Shown in pieces: positions 26,997-36,767 of a DNA stretch of 64,000 nucleotides. Position 1 is the first letter of the stretch. Every line of letters starts with the position of its first letter. The stretch is from Pedobacter endophyticus (GTDB lineage Bacteria > Bacteroidota > Bacteroidia > Sphingobacteriales > Sphingobacteriaceae): contig NZ_CP064939.1 in the NCBI RefSeq assembly GCF_015679185.1, positions 4,774,001 through 4,838,000 of the forward strand. The letters are read 5' to 3'. The translations under genes were made by a program, and so were the position numbers. Below the pieces are notes generated by a model. That model worked only from the letters and a program-made list of their open reading frames with translations. It was not told the origin of the DNA and searched no databases.

Positions 26997-27761
26997 ATGA
27001 CATACCAGATAATTGAAGAAGACGGATTTAAATACATAGAAGCTGGAGCAGGCGAAACGCTGGTATTGCTACATGGCCTTATGGGCGAATTGAGCAACTG
27101 GGAACGGGTAATTGAGCAATTTAAAGATCGCTATCATGTTGTAGTCCCCATTTTACCAATATACGAATTGCCTATTTTGACACTCGGTGTTAAGGCGCTC
27201 TCCAGATATGTTCACCGTTTTCTGAAATTTAAGGGATTAAATAGCGTAGTACTGATTGGCAACTCGCTCGGCGGGCATGTTGGTCTAGTTTTTACCGTTG
27301 CCCATCAGGAGTTTGTTAAAGCCTTGGTATTAACCGGAAGCTCGGGTTTATATGAAAATGCTTTTGGCGGCTCTTTTCCACGTAGGGAAAGCTACGATTA
27401 CATTAAAGAAAAAGTCGAATTTACCTTTTACGATCCCGCTACGGCAACGAAAGAGCTTGTAGATGACGTATTTAAAACGGTGAACGACAGATCGCGTGTA
27501 ATCAGAATTTTAACGATGGCTAAATCGGCAATTCGCCACAATATGGCCAAAGAGTTATCGAAAATAACGATCCCTGTTTCGCTGATCTGGGGAAAAAACG
27601 ATAAAGTTACCCCGCCCGAAGTTGCGGAAGAGTTTTACGAATTGTTGCCAAATGCAGAACTAAACTGGGTTGATAAGTGTGGCCATGCGCCCATGATGGA
27701 GCACCCGGAAATTTTTAATAGTTACCTGGAAAAATTTTTAGATCGAATTTTACTTAAATAA
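26997..27761 (+). CDS. Alpha/beta hydrolase
   Basis: This 254-residue protein has the alpha/beta-hydrolase fold with the nucleophile in GNSLGG (about 96-101), an HG oxyanion pair in LLHGLMGE, the aspartate in WGKNDKVTP and the histidine in CGHAPMMEHP. Substrate is unknown; it may be an ester, C-C or dehalogenating hydrolase. The stop codon overlaps the start of the CBS gene (TAATG), so they are co-translated. This position upstream of the CBS-nadK pair is conserved in the phylum, as far as I recall. Confidence 0.93.
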   Translation: MTYQIIEEDGFKYIEAGAGETLVLLHGLMGELSNWERVIEQFKDRYHVVVPILPIYELPILTLGVKALSRYVHRFLKFKGLNSVVLIGNSLGGHVGLVFTVAHQEFVKALVLTGSSGLYENAFGGSFPRRESYDYIKEKVEFTFYDPATATKELVDDVFKTVNDRSRVIRILTMAKSAIRHNMAKELSKITIPVSLIWGKNDKVTPPEVAEEFYELLPNAELNWVDKCGHAPMMEHPEIFNSYLEKFLDRILLK

Positions 27762-28423
27762 TGTTTGCTGAAGAAATCATATCGAATGTTATACCATCAC
27801 TAAAAACCAATGACACGGTACAAAAGGCTTTAGATCGTTTAAACGAGTTTAAATTAAAGCACTTGCCCGTAGTTAATGGCGCAGTTTTGGTGGGCATAGT
27901 ATCCGAAGATGATTTGCTGAACATTATAGATCACAATACAACACTGGGCAATGCGGCGTTAAATTTGCTTCAGGCCTTTGTGTTAAACGATGCGCACACT
28001 TACGATGCCATCAGGTTGTTGAGCCAGCTCAGCTTAACCGCACTCCCGGTTTTAGACCAGCAGAAAAACTATTTAGGACTGATTTCAATCAACAAGCTTA
28101 TTGATGCGGTGGCCGAGCAATACGCAGTAAACGAGCCCGGGGGCATCATTGTGCTCGAGATCAGTAACCGCAACAACTCATTGGCGCACATTTCTCAAAT
28201 CGTTGAAGCCGATAATGCTCAGATTCTTTCCTCATACGTAAGTTCTTTTGAAGATTCTACCCGGCTTGAAATTACCTTAAAAGTAAACAAAACAGAAATT
28301 TCATCTTTAGTGGCTTCTTTTGAACGTTACGATTACTTTGTTAAAGAAGTTTACAATAACACACAAATTGATGATGGTTCGCAGGAACGATACGATTCGT
28401 TTATGAACTATTTAAATGTATAA
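27761..28423 (+). CDS. CBS-domain pair protein
   Basis: This 220-residue protein has two CBS domains in its first 130 residues (LKHLPVVNGAVLVGIVSEDDLL and LTALPVLDQQKNYLGLISINKL). An ACT-like C-terminal part follows (GGIIVLEISNRNNSLAHISQIVE). CBS pairs bind adenine nucleotides such as ATP, AMP or NAD; the neighbouring NAD kinase makes a link to NAD(P) balance plausible but unproven. It overlaps the hydrolase gene by one base and precedes nadK by 8 bp. Confidence 0.88.
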   Translation: MFAEEIISNVIPSLKTNDTVQKALDRLNEFKLKHLPVVNGAVLVGIVSEDDLLNIIDHNTTLGNAALNLLQAFVLNDAHTYDAIRLLSQLSLTALPVLDQQKNYLGLISINKLIDAVAEQYAVNEPGGIIVLEISNRNNSLAHISQIVEADNAQILSSYVSSFEDSTRLEITLKVNKTEISSLVASFERYDYFVKEVYNNTQIDDGSQERYDSFMNYLNV

Positions 28424-28431
28424 CCTGATTT

Positions 28432-29313
28432 ATGAGGATTGCAGTCTACGGCAGAGATTTTAACGATACGGTATTGCCCTACGTGCAGGAGGTTTTCGAT
28501 TTTTTTGCGGCCCATCAAATTTCGCCCGTCTTGTACTCCAAGTTTAAAAACTCCCTTAACGGTAAAATCAAGCTTCCGGATAATGCATTAATCTTTCATA
28601 ACCATAAAGAGCTAAAACAACGTGCCGATGTATTGCTGAGCCTCGGCGGCGATGGCACTCTACTCGATACACTTTCGCTGATCCGCAACTCCGGCATCCC
28701 TGTAATCGGGATCAACTTCGGGCGGTTGGGATTTTTGGCCAGCATCAATAAAAACGAAATCGAATCCGCATTAAAAGCCCTCGTTCACGGCCAATATACT
28801 TTAGATATCCGTTCTTTACTTACATTAGAGTCGGATAACGGCCTTTTTGGCGAAGAAAACTTTGCACTAAACGATATTACTATCCACCGTAGAGATAACT
28901 CGGCCATGATGATTATTCATGCATCAATGAACGGCGAATTCATCAACTCTTATTGGGCCGACGGATTAATTATTGCTACCCCAACCGGCTCAACAGCGTA
29001 TTCGTTAAGCTGCGGCGGGCCGATTATTTATCCCGATTCGGAGAATTTTGTAGTTACCCCAATTGCCCCGCACAACCTCAACGTAAGGCCCGTTGTATTG
29101 CCCGATGACAATAGCCTGTCGTTTGAAGTGGAAGCCCGCGAATCGAAATTCCTCGTTTCGTGCGATAGCAGAACCGAAACAGTGGAGCGATCAGTAAAAA
29201 TAACCATAAAAAAAGCCGATTTTTGCATAAATCTCATTCGTCTTAACAATGAAACCTACTTAACTACGTTAAGGAATAAATTATTATGGGGCATTGATAC
29301 CCGTAACTATTAA
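28432..29313 (+). CDS. nadK: NAD kinase
   Basis: This 293-residue protein shows the kinase signature LSLGGDGTLLDT, the NFGRLGFLAS segment and the NAD-binding PTGSTAYSLSCGGPI. It phosphorylates NAD to NADP with ATP in the cytoplasm. Length is usual. It is the third gene in the run hydrolase, CBS, nadK, DUF6089 barrel and uppS, all separated by 0-20 bp, so one transcript is likely. Confidence 0.97.
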   Translation: MRIAVYGRDFNDTVLPYVQEVFDFFAAHQISPVLYSKFKNSLNGKIKLPDNALIFHNHKELKQRADVLLSLGGDGTLLDTLSLIRNSGIPVIGINFGRLGFLASINKNEIESALKALVHGQYTLDIRSLLTLESDNGLFGEENFALNDITIHRRDNSAMMIIHASMNGEFINSYWADGLIIATPTGSTAYSLSCGGPIIYPDSENFVVTPIAPHNLNVRPVVLPDDNSLSFEVEARESKFLVSCDSRTETVERSVKITIKKADFCINLIRLNNETYLTTLRNKLLWGIDTRNY

Positions 29314-29315
29314 GT

Positions 29316-30113
29316 ATGACGCTAAGCAAAATAGTAGCCATTTTTCTTTTTTTTATCGTATGCACCAAGGTTTCTACAGCGCAAGAGGGCACCTGGGAGG
29401 TAGGTATCATGGCGGGCGGCGCTGGCTACATGGGCGATCTGAACCAAAACAACCCGCTCAAAATCAGCGGTCTTTCCGGCGGCCTTTATGGTAAACGTAA
29501 TTTTAACCAATATTTGGGCGTTCGCCTTAACTACACCTACGGCGAAGTTGCCGCTTTTGATTATAAATCAGACAATGCTTATTTCAGAGAGCGGAATCTG
29601 GCATTCGAAACTTCATTAAACGAACTCAGCGCCCTGGTAGATTTTAATTTCTTTAATTATTCATTGGGAGGCGGTACCAGGCAGTTTACACCGTACATTT
29701 TTGCGGGCGTAGGTGTTGTAATCTTCAAGCCAAAGGTAAAATTCGACGGAGAAACTTATCGATTAGATCAGTTGGCTACCGAGGGCCAACCGAACGGATA
29801 TCCCAACATGGTTTTAACCGTTCCTTATGGCGTTGGCTTACGGTATAATTATAAAGATACCTGGAGTATTTTTAGCGAAATTGGGTATAGAACCCCCTTA
29901 ACCGATTATATTGACGACGTAAGCAACAGGTATCCCGTTAACCCCGTTATTGTGGGTAAGGGCCAAAATACGCTCAATTTATCCGATCCTTCTCTTAATC
30001 AAACTGGTTATGCCGGCACCCAAAGAGGAGATTTTAGAAAAAGGGACACTTATCTATTTGTTAGTGTTGGCATATCTTTTACCTTTGTATCCTCAAAATG
30101 CTATTCCTTTTAA
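29316..30113 (+). CDS. DUF6089-type outer-membrane barrel protein
   Basis: This 265-residue protein has a signal peptide ending TAQE and a beta-rich sequence rich in aromatic and glycine residues, with GTWEVGIMAGGAGYMGDLN at the N-terminus. Barrel proteins of this DUF6089 type sit between nadK and uppS in Bacteroidetes. The stop of nadK is 2 bp before its ATG. A structural or transport role in the outer membrane is inferred; no substrate is known. It belongs with BamA and Skp in an envelope-assembly block. Confidence 0.82.
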   Translation: MTLSKIVAIFLFFIVCTKVSTAQEGTWEVGIMAGGAGYMGDLNQNNPLKISGLSGGLYGKRNFNQYLGVRLNYTYGEVAAFDYKSDNAYFRERNLAFETSLNELSALVDFNFFNYSLGGGTRQFTPYIFAGVGVVIFKPKVKFDGETYRLDQLATEGQPNGYPNMVLTVPYGVGLRYNYKDTWSIFSEIGYRTPLTDYIDDVSNRYPVNPVIVGKGQNTLNLSDPSLNQTGYAGTQRGDFRKRDTYLFVSVGISFTFVSSKCYSF

Positions 30114-30132
30114 GCTGATTTTGACATAATTA

Positions 30133-30873
30133 ATGGGATTTAAAGAACAAATAGACGATAGGCGCCTGCCAAAGCACATTGCTGTAATCATGGATGGCAA
30201 TGGCCGATGGGCAAAAGGCCAGGGTAAAGTGAGGGTTTTTGGGCACGAACAGGGTGTACTGTCAGTAAAAGATATTGTAGAAGGTTGCGTAGAGGTTGGC
30301 ATTGAATACCTCACGCTTTATGCTTTTTCTACCGAAAACTGGAACAGACCGAAAGAGGAGGTTGATGCATTAATGCAGATTCTGATCTCTACAATAAACA
30401 AGGAAACCGAAACCCTCAACAAAAATAACATTCGGCTTAATGCCATTGGCAACATTGCATCGCTTCCACAAGAGTGCATCGACGACCTAAAAGAAGCGAT
30501 GGACAAAACTGCACACAACGAAAAATGTACCCTAACGCTGGCCTTAAGCTACAGCGCTAAATGGGAAATTTTAGAGGCAGCAAAAAAGATAGCCGCAGAA
30601 GTTAAAAATGATACAATTTCTGTTGATGATATTGATGAAGACCTGTTTTCATCTAAACTAACCACCGTAAATATGCCCGACCCGGAACTGATGATCAGAA
30701 CAAGTGGCGAACACCGCATCAGCAATTACCTCCTTTGGCAAATGGCATACACAGAGTTTTATTTTACCGATGTTTTATGGCCCGATTTCAGACGCGAAGA
30801 TCTTTTTGAGGCCATTGTCGACTTCCAAAAACGCGAACGCCGTTTTGGCAAAATTAGCGAACAACTAAACTAA
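30133..30873 (+). CDS. uppS: Isoprenyl transferase (undecaprenyl diphosphate synthase)
   Basis: This 246-residue cytoplasmic enzyme carries D21 in IMDGNGRWAK and the C-terminal RTSGEHRISNYLLWQ motif that binds isopentenyl diphosphate. It makes the C55 lipid carrier for peptidoglycan and other envelope glycans. Length and motifs are standard. It is followed by bamA after 149 bp with only a weak box (TAACTTAG), so continued transcription from the nadK run is possible. Confidence 0.96.
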   Translation: MGFKEQIDDRRLPKHIAVIMDGNGRWAKGQGKVRVFGHEQGVLSVKDIVEGCVEVGIEYLTLYAFSTENWNRPKEEVDALMQILISTINKETETLNKNNIRLNAIGNIASLPQECIDDLKEAMDKTAHNEKCTLTLALSYSAKWEILEAAKKIAAEVKNDTISVDDIDEDLFSSKLTTVNMPDPELMIRTSGEHRISNYLLWQMAYTEFYFTDVLWPDFRREDLFEAIVDFQKRERRFGKISEQLN

Positions 30874-31022
30874 TTTTTCTTTTAACACTTTTTAACAAGC
30901 GTTTAAACTAACTTAGCACCACTTTTATACGATAAATGAAACCATGATAAGGCAGCGTGAACGAGTATTAAACTGCTCTTCAACTATCGTAAATTGTGGC
31001 CATTACTGAACAAATTATTTTG

Positions 31023-33563
31023 ATGAAAAGAATATTTCAAGTTTTAATCCTACTTATTTTAGCTAGTCCGGCCATTGCTCAAATACGTCCTCCGGGGATG
31101 GCCCCGGCATCCCCATCTTTAAAAGTTGGAGGCTTAGATCTCGATTATTTTAGTCCAAAAGAATACATTATCGGCGGAACCGTAGTAACCGGAACGCAAT
31201 ACTTAGATAAGGAAGTACTGATTACATTATCTAAACTTACCAAAGGTGATAAAGTGGTACTGCCAGGCGAAGCCACTTCTGATGCCATTAAAACCCTTTG
31301 GGCACAGGGCTTGTTTGATGATGTGAAAATTAACATCGAAAAGTTTGTTCAGGATTCTGTTTACTTTGAGATCGAAGTGGTTGAGCGCCCCCGTTTAACA
31401 TCAATCGATTTAAAAGGCATCAGCAAATCGCAAAGAACAGCAATACAAGAAAAGTTAAATGATAAAACCGGAAAGATTGTAAACGATAACTTATACAACA
31501 CCACAACGGCCATCATTAAAAAATACATGTTGGATAAAGGTTTTTTCTTTACCAAAATAGATTACAAAACCCGTAAAGATCCAAATGCCGAAAATAGTGT
31601 GGTGTTGGAAACTTATATCGATAAGGGATCGAGAGTAAAAGTACAGCACATCGATTTTACCGGAAACAAGGATTTTAAATCTTCAAAACTCAGAAAATTT
31701 CTTAAAAACCCTAAGCAATTTGCTTGGTGGCGTTTTTGGGGTTCTGGAAAATTCTCAAAAGAGAAGTATGAGGAGAACAAGATTAAGATGATCGATAAAA
31801 TGCGTGAAAAAGGTTATTTAGATGCTACGCTTTTAAAAGATACCATCTATCAATATAACACAAAACGCGTTAACATTCGCATGGACCTTTACGAAGGTAA
31901 GAAATACTATGTTGGTGCCGTAACCTGGGCGGGCAACGCCATTTATCCCGATAGCATTCTGAACAAAGTATTAACGATTGAAAGAGGCGATATTTACAGT
32001 GAAGAACGTTTGAATAAAAAACTGAACGGTGGCGGCGAAAACGGCGGCGATGTAAACAGTTTATACACCGATAACGGATATTTAACCTTTAACATCGATC
32101 CTGTAAAAACCATTCGTGGCGATACGGTTGATGTTGAGCTTCGCATGTACGAAGGGCCGCAGTTTACCAATAACCGCATTACCCTAAAAGGAAATACGAT
32201 TACAAACGATAAAGTGGTTTTGCGTGAAATTCGTACCAAACCGGGACAAAAGTTTAACAAAAGTGATTTGATCCGGACCATTCGCGAGATTGGCCAGTTG
32301 GGTAACTTCGATGAATCGAAAACCGTTCCGACCCCACGCCCTAATCCGGCCGATGGAACAGTAGATATTGAATATGCAGTTGAAGAAAAACCGTCAGATC
32401 AGATTGAGCTATCGGGAGGTTTTGGTGGTGGCCGTATCATCGGTACGCTCGGTTTAACCTTTAACAACTTCTCGCTACGCAACTTATTTAACTTAAAAGC
32501 CTACAAGCCATTGCCAAAAGGCGACGGTCAGAAACTGAGCTTACGTGGACAAACGAATGGTAAATATTATCAATCGTATAGTTTCTCATTTTCTCAACCC
32601 TGGTTCGGTGGCGAAAAACCGGTAAGTTTTGGTGTTAGTGCATTCACCTCATTGCAATCGAACGGATTAAATTCAGATAATGCGTCGTACCAAAAAATCC
32701 GTTTAAACGGTGTTACCGTAAGTTTAGGTAGAAGGTTGAACTGGCCAGATAACTATTTCCAGTTAAGCCACGCAGTTAACTTGCAGCAGTATGTGTTAAA
32801 TAACTACGGTGGTTACTTGTTTAGTACCGGTACATCGTATAACTTAAACTTATCGCAAGAGATTAGCCGCGACTCGAGAGATTCGCCAATCTTTCCGAAA
32901 TCAGGATCGTTCTTACGTTTCACTATTCAGGCAACGCCGCCATACTCATTGTTTAACAAAGTGAACTATGCAACGGCATCAGATAAAGAGAAATATCGTT
33001 TTACCGAATATCATAAATGGAAGTTCGATTCGCAATGGTATCAACGTATTGTGGGCAACCTCGTTGTTAAGGCACAGGCGCAATTTGGTTTCTTGGGTCA
33101 ATACAACAGAGCAGTTGGTCAATCAGCGTTTGAGCGTTTCAAACTCGGTGGCGACGGTATGCAAGGCTTCGATTTCTTACAAGGTTCAGAATTAATTGCC
33201 ATGCGTGGTTATGCAAACAACACCGTCATCCCAGTAGGGTCCGATCCGAACATTGCACAACAGTCGGGTAGCCCGATCTATACAAAATACGTGTTAGAAG
33301 CACGTTATCCGGTAATCGCAAGTCAACAAGCAACAGCTTTTGTTTTGGCCTTTGCCGAGGGTGGTAACACCTGGAACAGGTTCAGCGACTTTAATCCTTT
33401 TAACATCCGTCGATCGGTTGGTGTAGGTGCTCGGATCTTTTTACCTATCTTCGGTTTGTTAGGTATTGATTATGGTTACGGCTTTGATACCATTCCGGGC
33501 TTGCCTGATGCCAACAAAGGTCAGTTCCACTTCAGTATTGCACAACAATTAGGTGGATTTTAA
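31023..33563 (+). CDS. bamA: BamA outer-membrane assembly protein
   Basis: This 846-residue protein has a signal peptide (ending SPAIAQ), about five POTRA domains (to residue 440) and a 16-strand barrel with the terminal phenylalanine (QLGGF). The start is the ATG at 31023 (MKRIFQVLILLILASPAIAQ); the longer frame from 30996 would add nine residues before the signal peptide. It folds and inserts outer-membrane proteins. It sits in the conserved run uppS-bamA-skp-skp. The RGYANN and the VEERP-like segments in POTRA agree with the family. Confidence 0.96.
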   Translation: MKRIFQVLILLILASPAIAQIRPPGMAPASPSLKVGGLDLDYFSPKEYIIGGTVVTGTQYLDKEVLITLSKLTKGDKVVLPGEATSDAIKTLWAQGLFDDVKINIEKFVQDSVYFEIEVVERPRLTSIDLKGISKSQRTAIQEKLNDKTGKIVNDNLYNTTTAIIKKYMLDKGFFFTKIDYKTRKDPNAENSVVLETYIDKGSRVKVQHIDFTGNKDFKSSKLRKFLKNPKQFAWWRFWGSGKFSKEKYEENKIKMIDKMREKGYLDATLLKDTIYQYNTKRVNIRMDLYEGKKYYVGAVTWAGNAIYPDSILNKVLTIERGDIYSEERLNKKLNGGGENGGDVNSLYTDNGYLTFNIDPVKTIRGDTVDVELRMYEGPQFTNNRITLKGNTITNDKVVLREIRTKPGQKFNKSDLIRTIREIGQLGNFDESKTVPTPRPNPADGTVDIEYAVEEKPSDQIELSGGFGGGRIIGTLGLTFNNFSLRNLFNLKAYKPLPKGDGQKLSLRGQTNGKYYQSYSFSFSQPWFGGEKPVSFGVSAFTSLQSNGLNSDNASYQKIRLNGVTVSLGRRLNWPDNYFQLSHAVNLQQYVLNNYGGYLFSTGTSYNLNLSQEISRDSRDSPIFPKSGSFLRFTIQATPPYSLFNKVNYATASDKEKYRFTEYHKWKFDSQWYQRIVGNLVVKAQAQFGFLGQYNRAVGQSAFERFKLGGDGMQGFDFLQGSELIAMRGYANNTVIPVGSDPNIAQQSGSPIYTKYVLEARYPVIASQQATAFVLAFAEGGNTWNRFSDFNPFNIRRSVGVGARIFLPIFGLLGIDYGYGFDTIPGLPDANKGQFHFSIAQQLGGF

Positions 33564-33739
33564 TTGATAAAGCGTAAAAAAATAATTAATTATGCAATAA
33601 ATCATTGCAAGTAGAGTTTAAAGAAAGCTTAGGTTAGTAAACTATATTATTAATACAACAAGATGACACATTAAGATCTGCCTTTATCTGGCATTAAAAA
33701 GAGAATCTGGATGTTTCATGCGTTAAAACACACACACAA

Positions 33740-34270
33740 ATGAAAAAATATCTTTTAATTGCATTTCTAATTTGCACATCTTTCGGCGCTTTTGCCCAAA
33801 AGTTTGCCTATGTAGATACAGAATATATTCTGAAGCATTTGCCAGAATATAAATCGGCCTTAAACCAGTTAGATGTTGCTTCGAAACAATGGCAACAGCA
33901 GGTTGATCAGAATTTTTCGGAGATAGACCGGATGTATAAAGCCTATCAGGCCGATCAGGTTTTATTAACTGACGACATGCGCAAACGTCGTGAGAACGAA
34001 ATTATTGAAAAAGAAAAACAGGCCAAAGAGTTTCAGCGCCAAAAATTTGGGCCCGATGGCGATTTGTTCCAAAGCAGGGTGAAGTTGATCAAACCCATCC
34101 AAGACAAGGTTGCCGAAGCGATTAAGCAAATTGCCAAAGGCAAATACCTCGACTTCATTTTCGATAAAAGCAGCGAGGCAACCATGATGATTTACGCAAG
34201 CAGCAGTTACGATGTAAGTAATGATGTGATCGTCAAATTAGGATATAAACCAGGGAGTGCGAATAATTAG
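33740..34270 (+). CDS. OmpH/Skp-family periplasmic chaperone 1
   Basis: This 176-residue protein has a signal peptide (1-20, ending AFAQ), a short beta part with AYVDTEYILKHLPEY and a long helical hairpin rich in K, E and Q. It is expected to hold unfolded outer-membrane proteins on their way to BamA. It follows bamA after 176 bp, and a second related gene follows after 68 bp. Confidence 0.92.
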   Translation: MKKYLLIAFLICTSFGAFAQKFAYVDTEYILKHLPEYKSALNQLDVASKQWQQQVDQNFSEIDRMYKAYQADQVLLTDDMRKRRENEIIEKEKQAKEFQRQKFGPDGDLFQSRVKLIKPIQDKVAEAIKQIAKGKYLDFIFDKSSEATMMIYASSSYDVSNDVIVKLGYKPGSANN

Positions 34271-34338
34271 TATATTCGAGCCTTGAATTTAAGAGAAAAC
34301 AAACAAACAAGAAAAATAAAAAAAAGTAAAATAGAAAG

Positions 34339-34914
34339 ATGAGAAAGTTAATTAACGTATTCTTTGTAGCAGCAGGATTATTGTTTACAGCGAATATGGC
34401 AAGTGCGCAACAAAAGTTAGGTCACATTAATTCGGAAGATGTTTTTGCAAACCTTCCTGAAGCAAAAACGGCACAAACTACACTAGAGAATTTGGGTAAA
34501 AGCAAACAAGCAGAAATTGATGCCATGATTAAAGAATATCAAACTCAATTAGCTGCTGCCCAGGCAAAAGAAAAAACCTTAAGCGAAGCAAACAAAGAGC
34601 AAGTTGGTAAAGAGCTACAAGCTGCTGGCCAGGCATTGCAAGATTTGCAAAAACGTATTGAAGATGCCCGTACAAAAGCATCGCAAGAGGTTGGTACTAA
34701 ACAAGGCGAATTATTCCAGCCAATTCAAGCTAAAGTTGCAGGTGCAATTTCTTCTGTAGCAAAAGAAAAAGGCTTAGCTTACGTTTTCGATATCGCAAAC
34801 GGTCAAGGTGGTAACAACTTGGTTTTCTGGGAAGGTGGTGAGGACATCACTGGAGCGGTTAAATCTAAGTTAGGAATTACTGCAACTGCAGCAAAACCAG
34901 CACCTAAGAAATAG
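34339..34914 (+). CDS. OmpH/Skp-family periplasmic chaperone 2
   Basis: This 191-residue protein has a signal peptide (ending ASAQ) and the same start as its neighbour (GHINSEDVFANLPEAK), then a coiled-coil hairpin, and a proline/lysine tail (KPAPKK). It is a paralogue of the preceding gene; such pairs are usual after bamA in this phylum. The two differ most in the helical tips, so client sets may differ. A strong terminator follows at 34966-35000. Confidence 0.92.
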   Translation: MRKLINVFFVAAGLLFTANMASAQQKLGHINSEDVFANLPEAKTAQTTLENLGKSKQAEIDAMIKEYQTQLAAAQAKEKTLSEANKEQVGKELQAAGQALQDLQKRIEDARTKASQEVGTKQGELFQPIQAKVAGAISSVAKEKGLAYVFDIANGQGGNNLVFWEGGEDITGAVKSKLGITATAAKPAPKK

Positions 34915-34965
34915 TACTGAGTCTTTCGTTCGGAGTCGTGAGTCTCCAAGCTTAAGCAAAATATA

Positions 34966-35000
34966 AAGCGGAATCGAGGTAACTTGGTTCCGCTTTTTTT
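34966..35000 (+). terminator. Rho-independent terminator after the skp pair
   Basis: AAGCGGAA (34966-34973) pairs with TTCCGCTT (34988-34995), followed by a T run to 35000. It probably ends the uppS-bamA-skp transcript. Confidence 0.85.
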
Positions 35001-35711
35001 ATTATTGCTCTAAAAGGCTTTTAGCCGCCTTATAACGTTGTCCGATTGCTAAATACACACTTTTTGGTTTTATGGGCTATTTAACATGAACGGTAGCCAT
35101 CCTCAGCTTGTACCGATAGCTATCGGTAGGGGGATCCTAATGCGCAATAAATTGGGCGCCCAGCATTAATCCCGAAGTTTCGGGACCGCCTGCGCGGGAA
35201 TGACAGCGCAGAAAACGAAATGTGTCCACACGATAGGATTTCTCGGGAAAGCATCTGTAACCTCCGTCTCATCGTTCCCGCCCACCGACTTACCCTCTTT
35301 AGCAGCAGGTTGTTTAAGGTTCTGCGTTTCATCGCTTGGGGATCTTCGTTGCACTACTATTGACGTTTTCGTCATTGCGAAATCGATTTTTCATCGATTG
35401 AAGCAATCTTATTAGCGATTTTTATTACAGAATAGATTGCTTCGTGCCTCGCAAAGACGACCGTTTCAAAAATCTCACTCATATTGATTTTTTCGCTAGA
35501 AAATTAAAACTCAGGATGACAGCCTGAAAAAACACATCCAAACTCCTTTTTTTTCAAAAACTGACATCCGAGGATGACAGTTTTTTAGCCGCCTTGTCTG
35601 TTTCTATTGATAGCGCATCGATTAACCAGTTCAAACAATTAAACAATTTAACGGTTAATCGATTAAACAAACCGCCGATTACCATTTTACCAACAATTCG
35701 CAATAAAACAA
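35001..35711. other. Repeat-rich gap upstream of murI
   Basis: No gene is supported in about 700 bases. It holds the terminal-type sequence ATGAACGGTAGCCAT (35086-35100), the third palindrome copy (35111-35128), hairpins such as CCCGAAGTTTCGGG and a CTCAGGATGACAG word. Short frames here (for example 35120-35332 minus) translate repeat sequence. The murI -7 box closes the region. Confidence 0.65.
35111..35128. repeat. Palindrome TACCGATAGCTATCGGTA, copy 3
   Basis: This perfect 18-bp palindrome has the same CCGATAGCTATCGG core as copies 1 and 2 but a changed outer base pair. The same variant recurs at 38923-38940. Confidence 0.9.
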
Positions 35712-35719
35712 TATCTTTA
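35712..35719 (+). promoter_or_regulatory. -7 box-like TATCTTTA abutting murI
   Basis: TATCTTTA differs from TAnnTTTG in the last base. It ends 5 bp before the murI ATG, predicting a nearly leaderless mRNA. Confidence 0.4.
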
Positions 35720-35724
35720 CCGCA

Positions 35725-36543
35725 ATGCAGGCAAAAGCGAACATAGGTATTTTCGATTCCGGTTACGGGGGCTTAACCGTTTTTCGCTCCATTGCCAATA
35801 AGCTGCCTCAGTACAACTATATTTACCTTGGCGACAATGCCCGTTCGCCCTATGGCGATCATTCATTCGATACCATTTACAAATACACCTTAGAATGCGT
35901 TGAATGGCTTTTTGCGAACGACTGCGAATTGATTATTCTGGCCTGTAATACAGCTTCGGCGAAAGCTTTGCGCACCATACAGCAGCGAGATTTGCCTGCA
36001 ATGTATCCTGATAAGCGTGTGTTGGGCGTTATTAGGCCAACTGCCGAGGTTATTGGTTCTTTTACTTCCAGCAAGCATGTAGGTGTAATGGGAACCCGCG
36101 GCACGGTTAATTCCAAATCGTACTTAATGGAGATTAACAAGTTTTTCCCCGACTTAAAGGTTTATCAGCAAAGTTGTCCCATGTGGGTGCCTTTAATCGA
36201 AAATAATGCCCATCTTCAACCTGGGGCCGATTTTTTTGTTAACGAATACTGCGAGCAATTGATGCAGCAATCGGCAGAAATTGATTGCGTTTTATTGGCC
36301 TGTACGCATTACCCGTTGTTACTGCCAAAGCTGCGGAACGTGTTTCCCGACTACATTGAAATTTTAACGCAAGGCGAAATTGTAGCCAATAGCCTGATCG
36401 ACTATCTTAAGCGGCATCCCGAAATTGAGCAAAAACTGGCTAAAGATGGCGACAAGCGGTTTTATACAAGCGGCGATCCCGAAGCGTTTAATGCCCATGC
36501 CTCTATCTTTTTTGGCCAAGCGCTGAAGTCGTTGAAAATGTGA
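35725..36543 (+). CDS. murI: Glutamate racemase
   Basis: This 272-residue cytoplasmic enzyme has D11 in IFDSGYGGLTV and the two catalytic cysteines C74 (ACNTASA) and C193 (LACTHYPLL). It makes D-glutamate for peptidoglycan. The gene closes the envelope block after skp, but it is separated by an 810-bp repeat-rich gap and probably has its own promoter. Confidence 0.97.
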   Translation: MQAKANIGIFDSGYGGLTVFRSIANKLPQYNYIYLGDNARSPYGDHSFDTIYKYTLECVEWLFANDCELIILACNTASAKALRTIQQRDLPAMYPDKRVLGVIRPTAEVIGSFTSSKHVGVMGTRGTVNSKSYLMEINKFFPDLKVYQQSCPMWVPLIENNAHLQPGADFFVNEYCEQLMQQSAEIDCVLLACTHYPLLLPKLRNVFPDYIEILTQGEIVANSLIDYLKRHPEIEQKLAKDGDKRFYTSGDPEAFNAHASIFFGQALKSLKM

Positions 36544-36565
36544 ATTGCTAAATTGTCGGATTTGC

Positions 36566-36612
36566 AGTCATCCGATGAATATATGCGATATGCCAATATT
36601 CATCGGATGACT
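36566..36612. repeat. Hairpin repeat AGTCATCCGATGAATAT, single copy
   Basis: The 17-bp arms AGTCATCCGATGAATAT (36566-36582) and ATATTCATCGGATGACT (36596-36612) pair perfectly around a 13-nt loop. It belongs to the family arrayed at 53756-54059, here in the inverted orientation. It lies after murI, but lacks a T run. Confidence 0.9.
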
Positions 36613-36740
36613 TGATGCCACCAATGAACTGAAAATCGCCAACTGGCCACTGCAAACTGAGAACTGTTAGCTACCGAGAGAATTAACCCGCTATTGACAA
36701 AAGAAAACATTTTTGTTTAGGTTGTAATTGTTTAAAAGGA

Positions 36741-36748
36741 TAACTTTG
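36741..36748 (+). promoter_or_regulatory. -7 box for the PurF-like gene
   Basis: TAACTTTG fits TAnnTTTG and ends 19 bp before the ATG at 36768. A TTG at 36722-36724 lies 16 bp upstream, at the edge of the allowed spacing. Confidence 0.5.
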
Positions 36749-36767
36749 CGGCTTCATAACACACACA

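Noticed and set aside
35120..35415. Several 60-71 codon ORFs on both strands in the murI upstream gap
   Set aside because: They lie in dispersed repeats and have no family features or ribosome-binding context.
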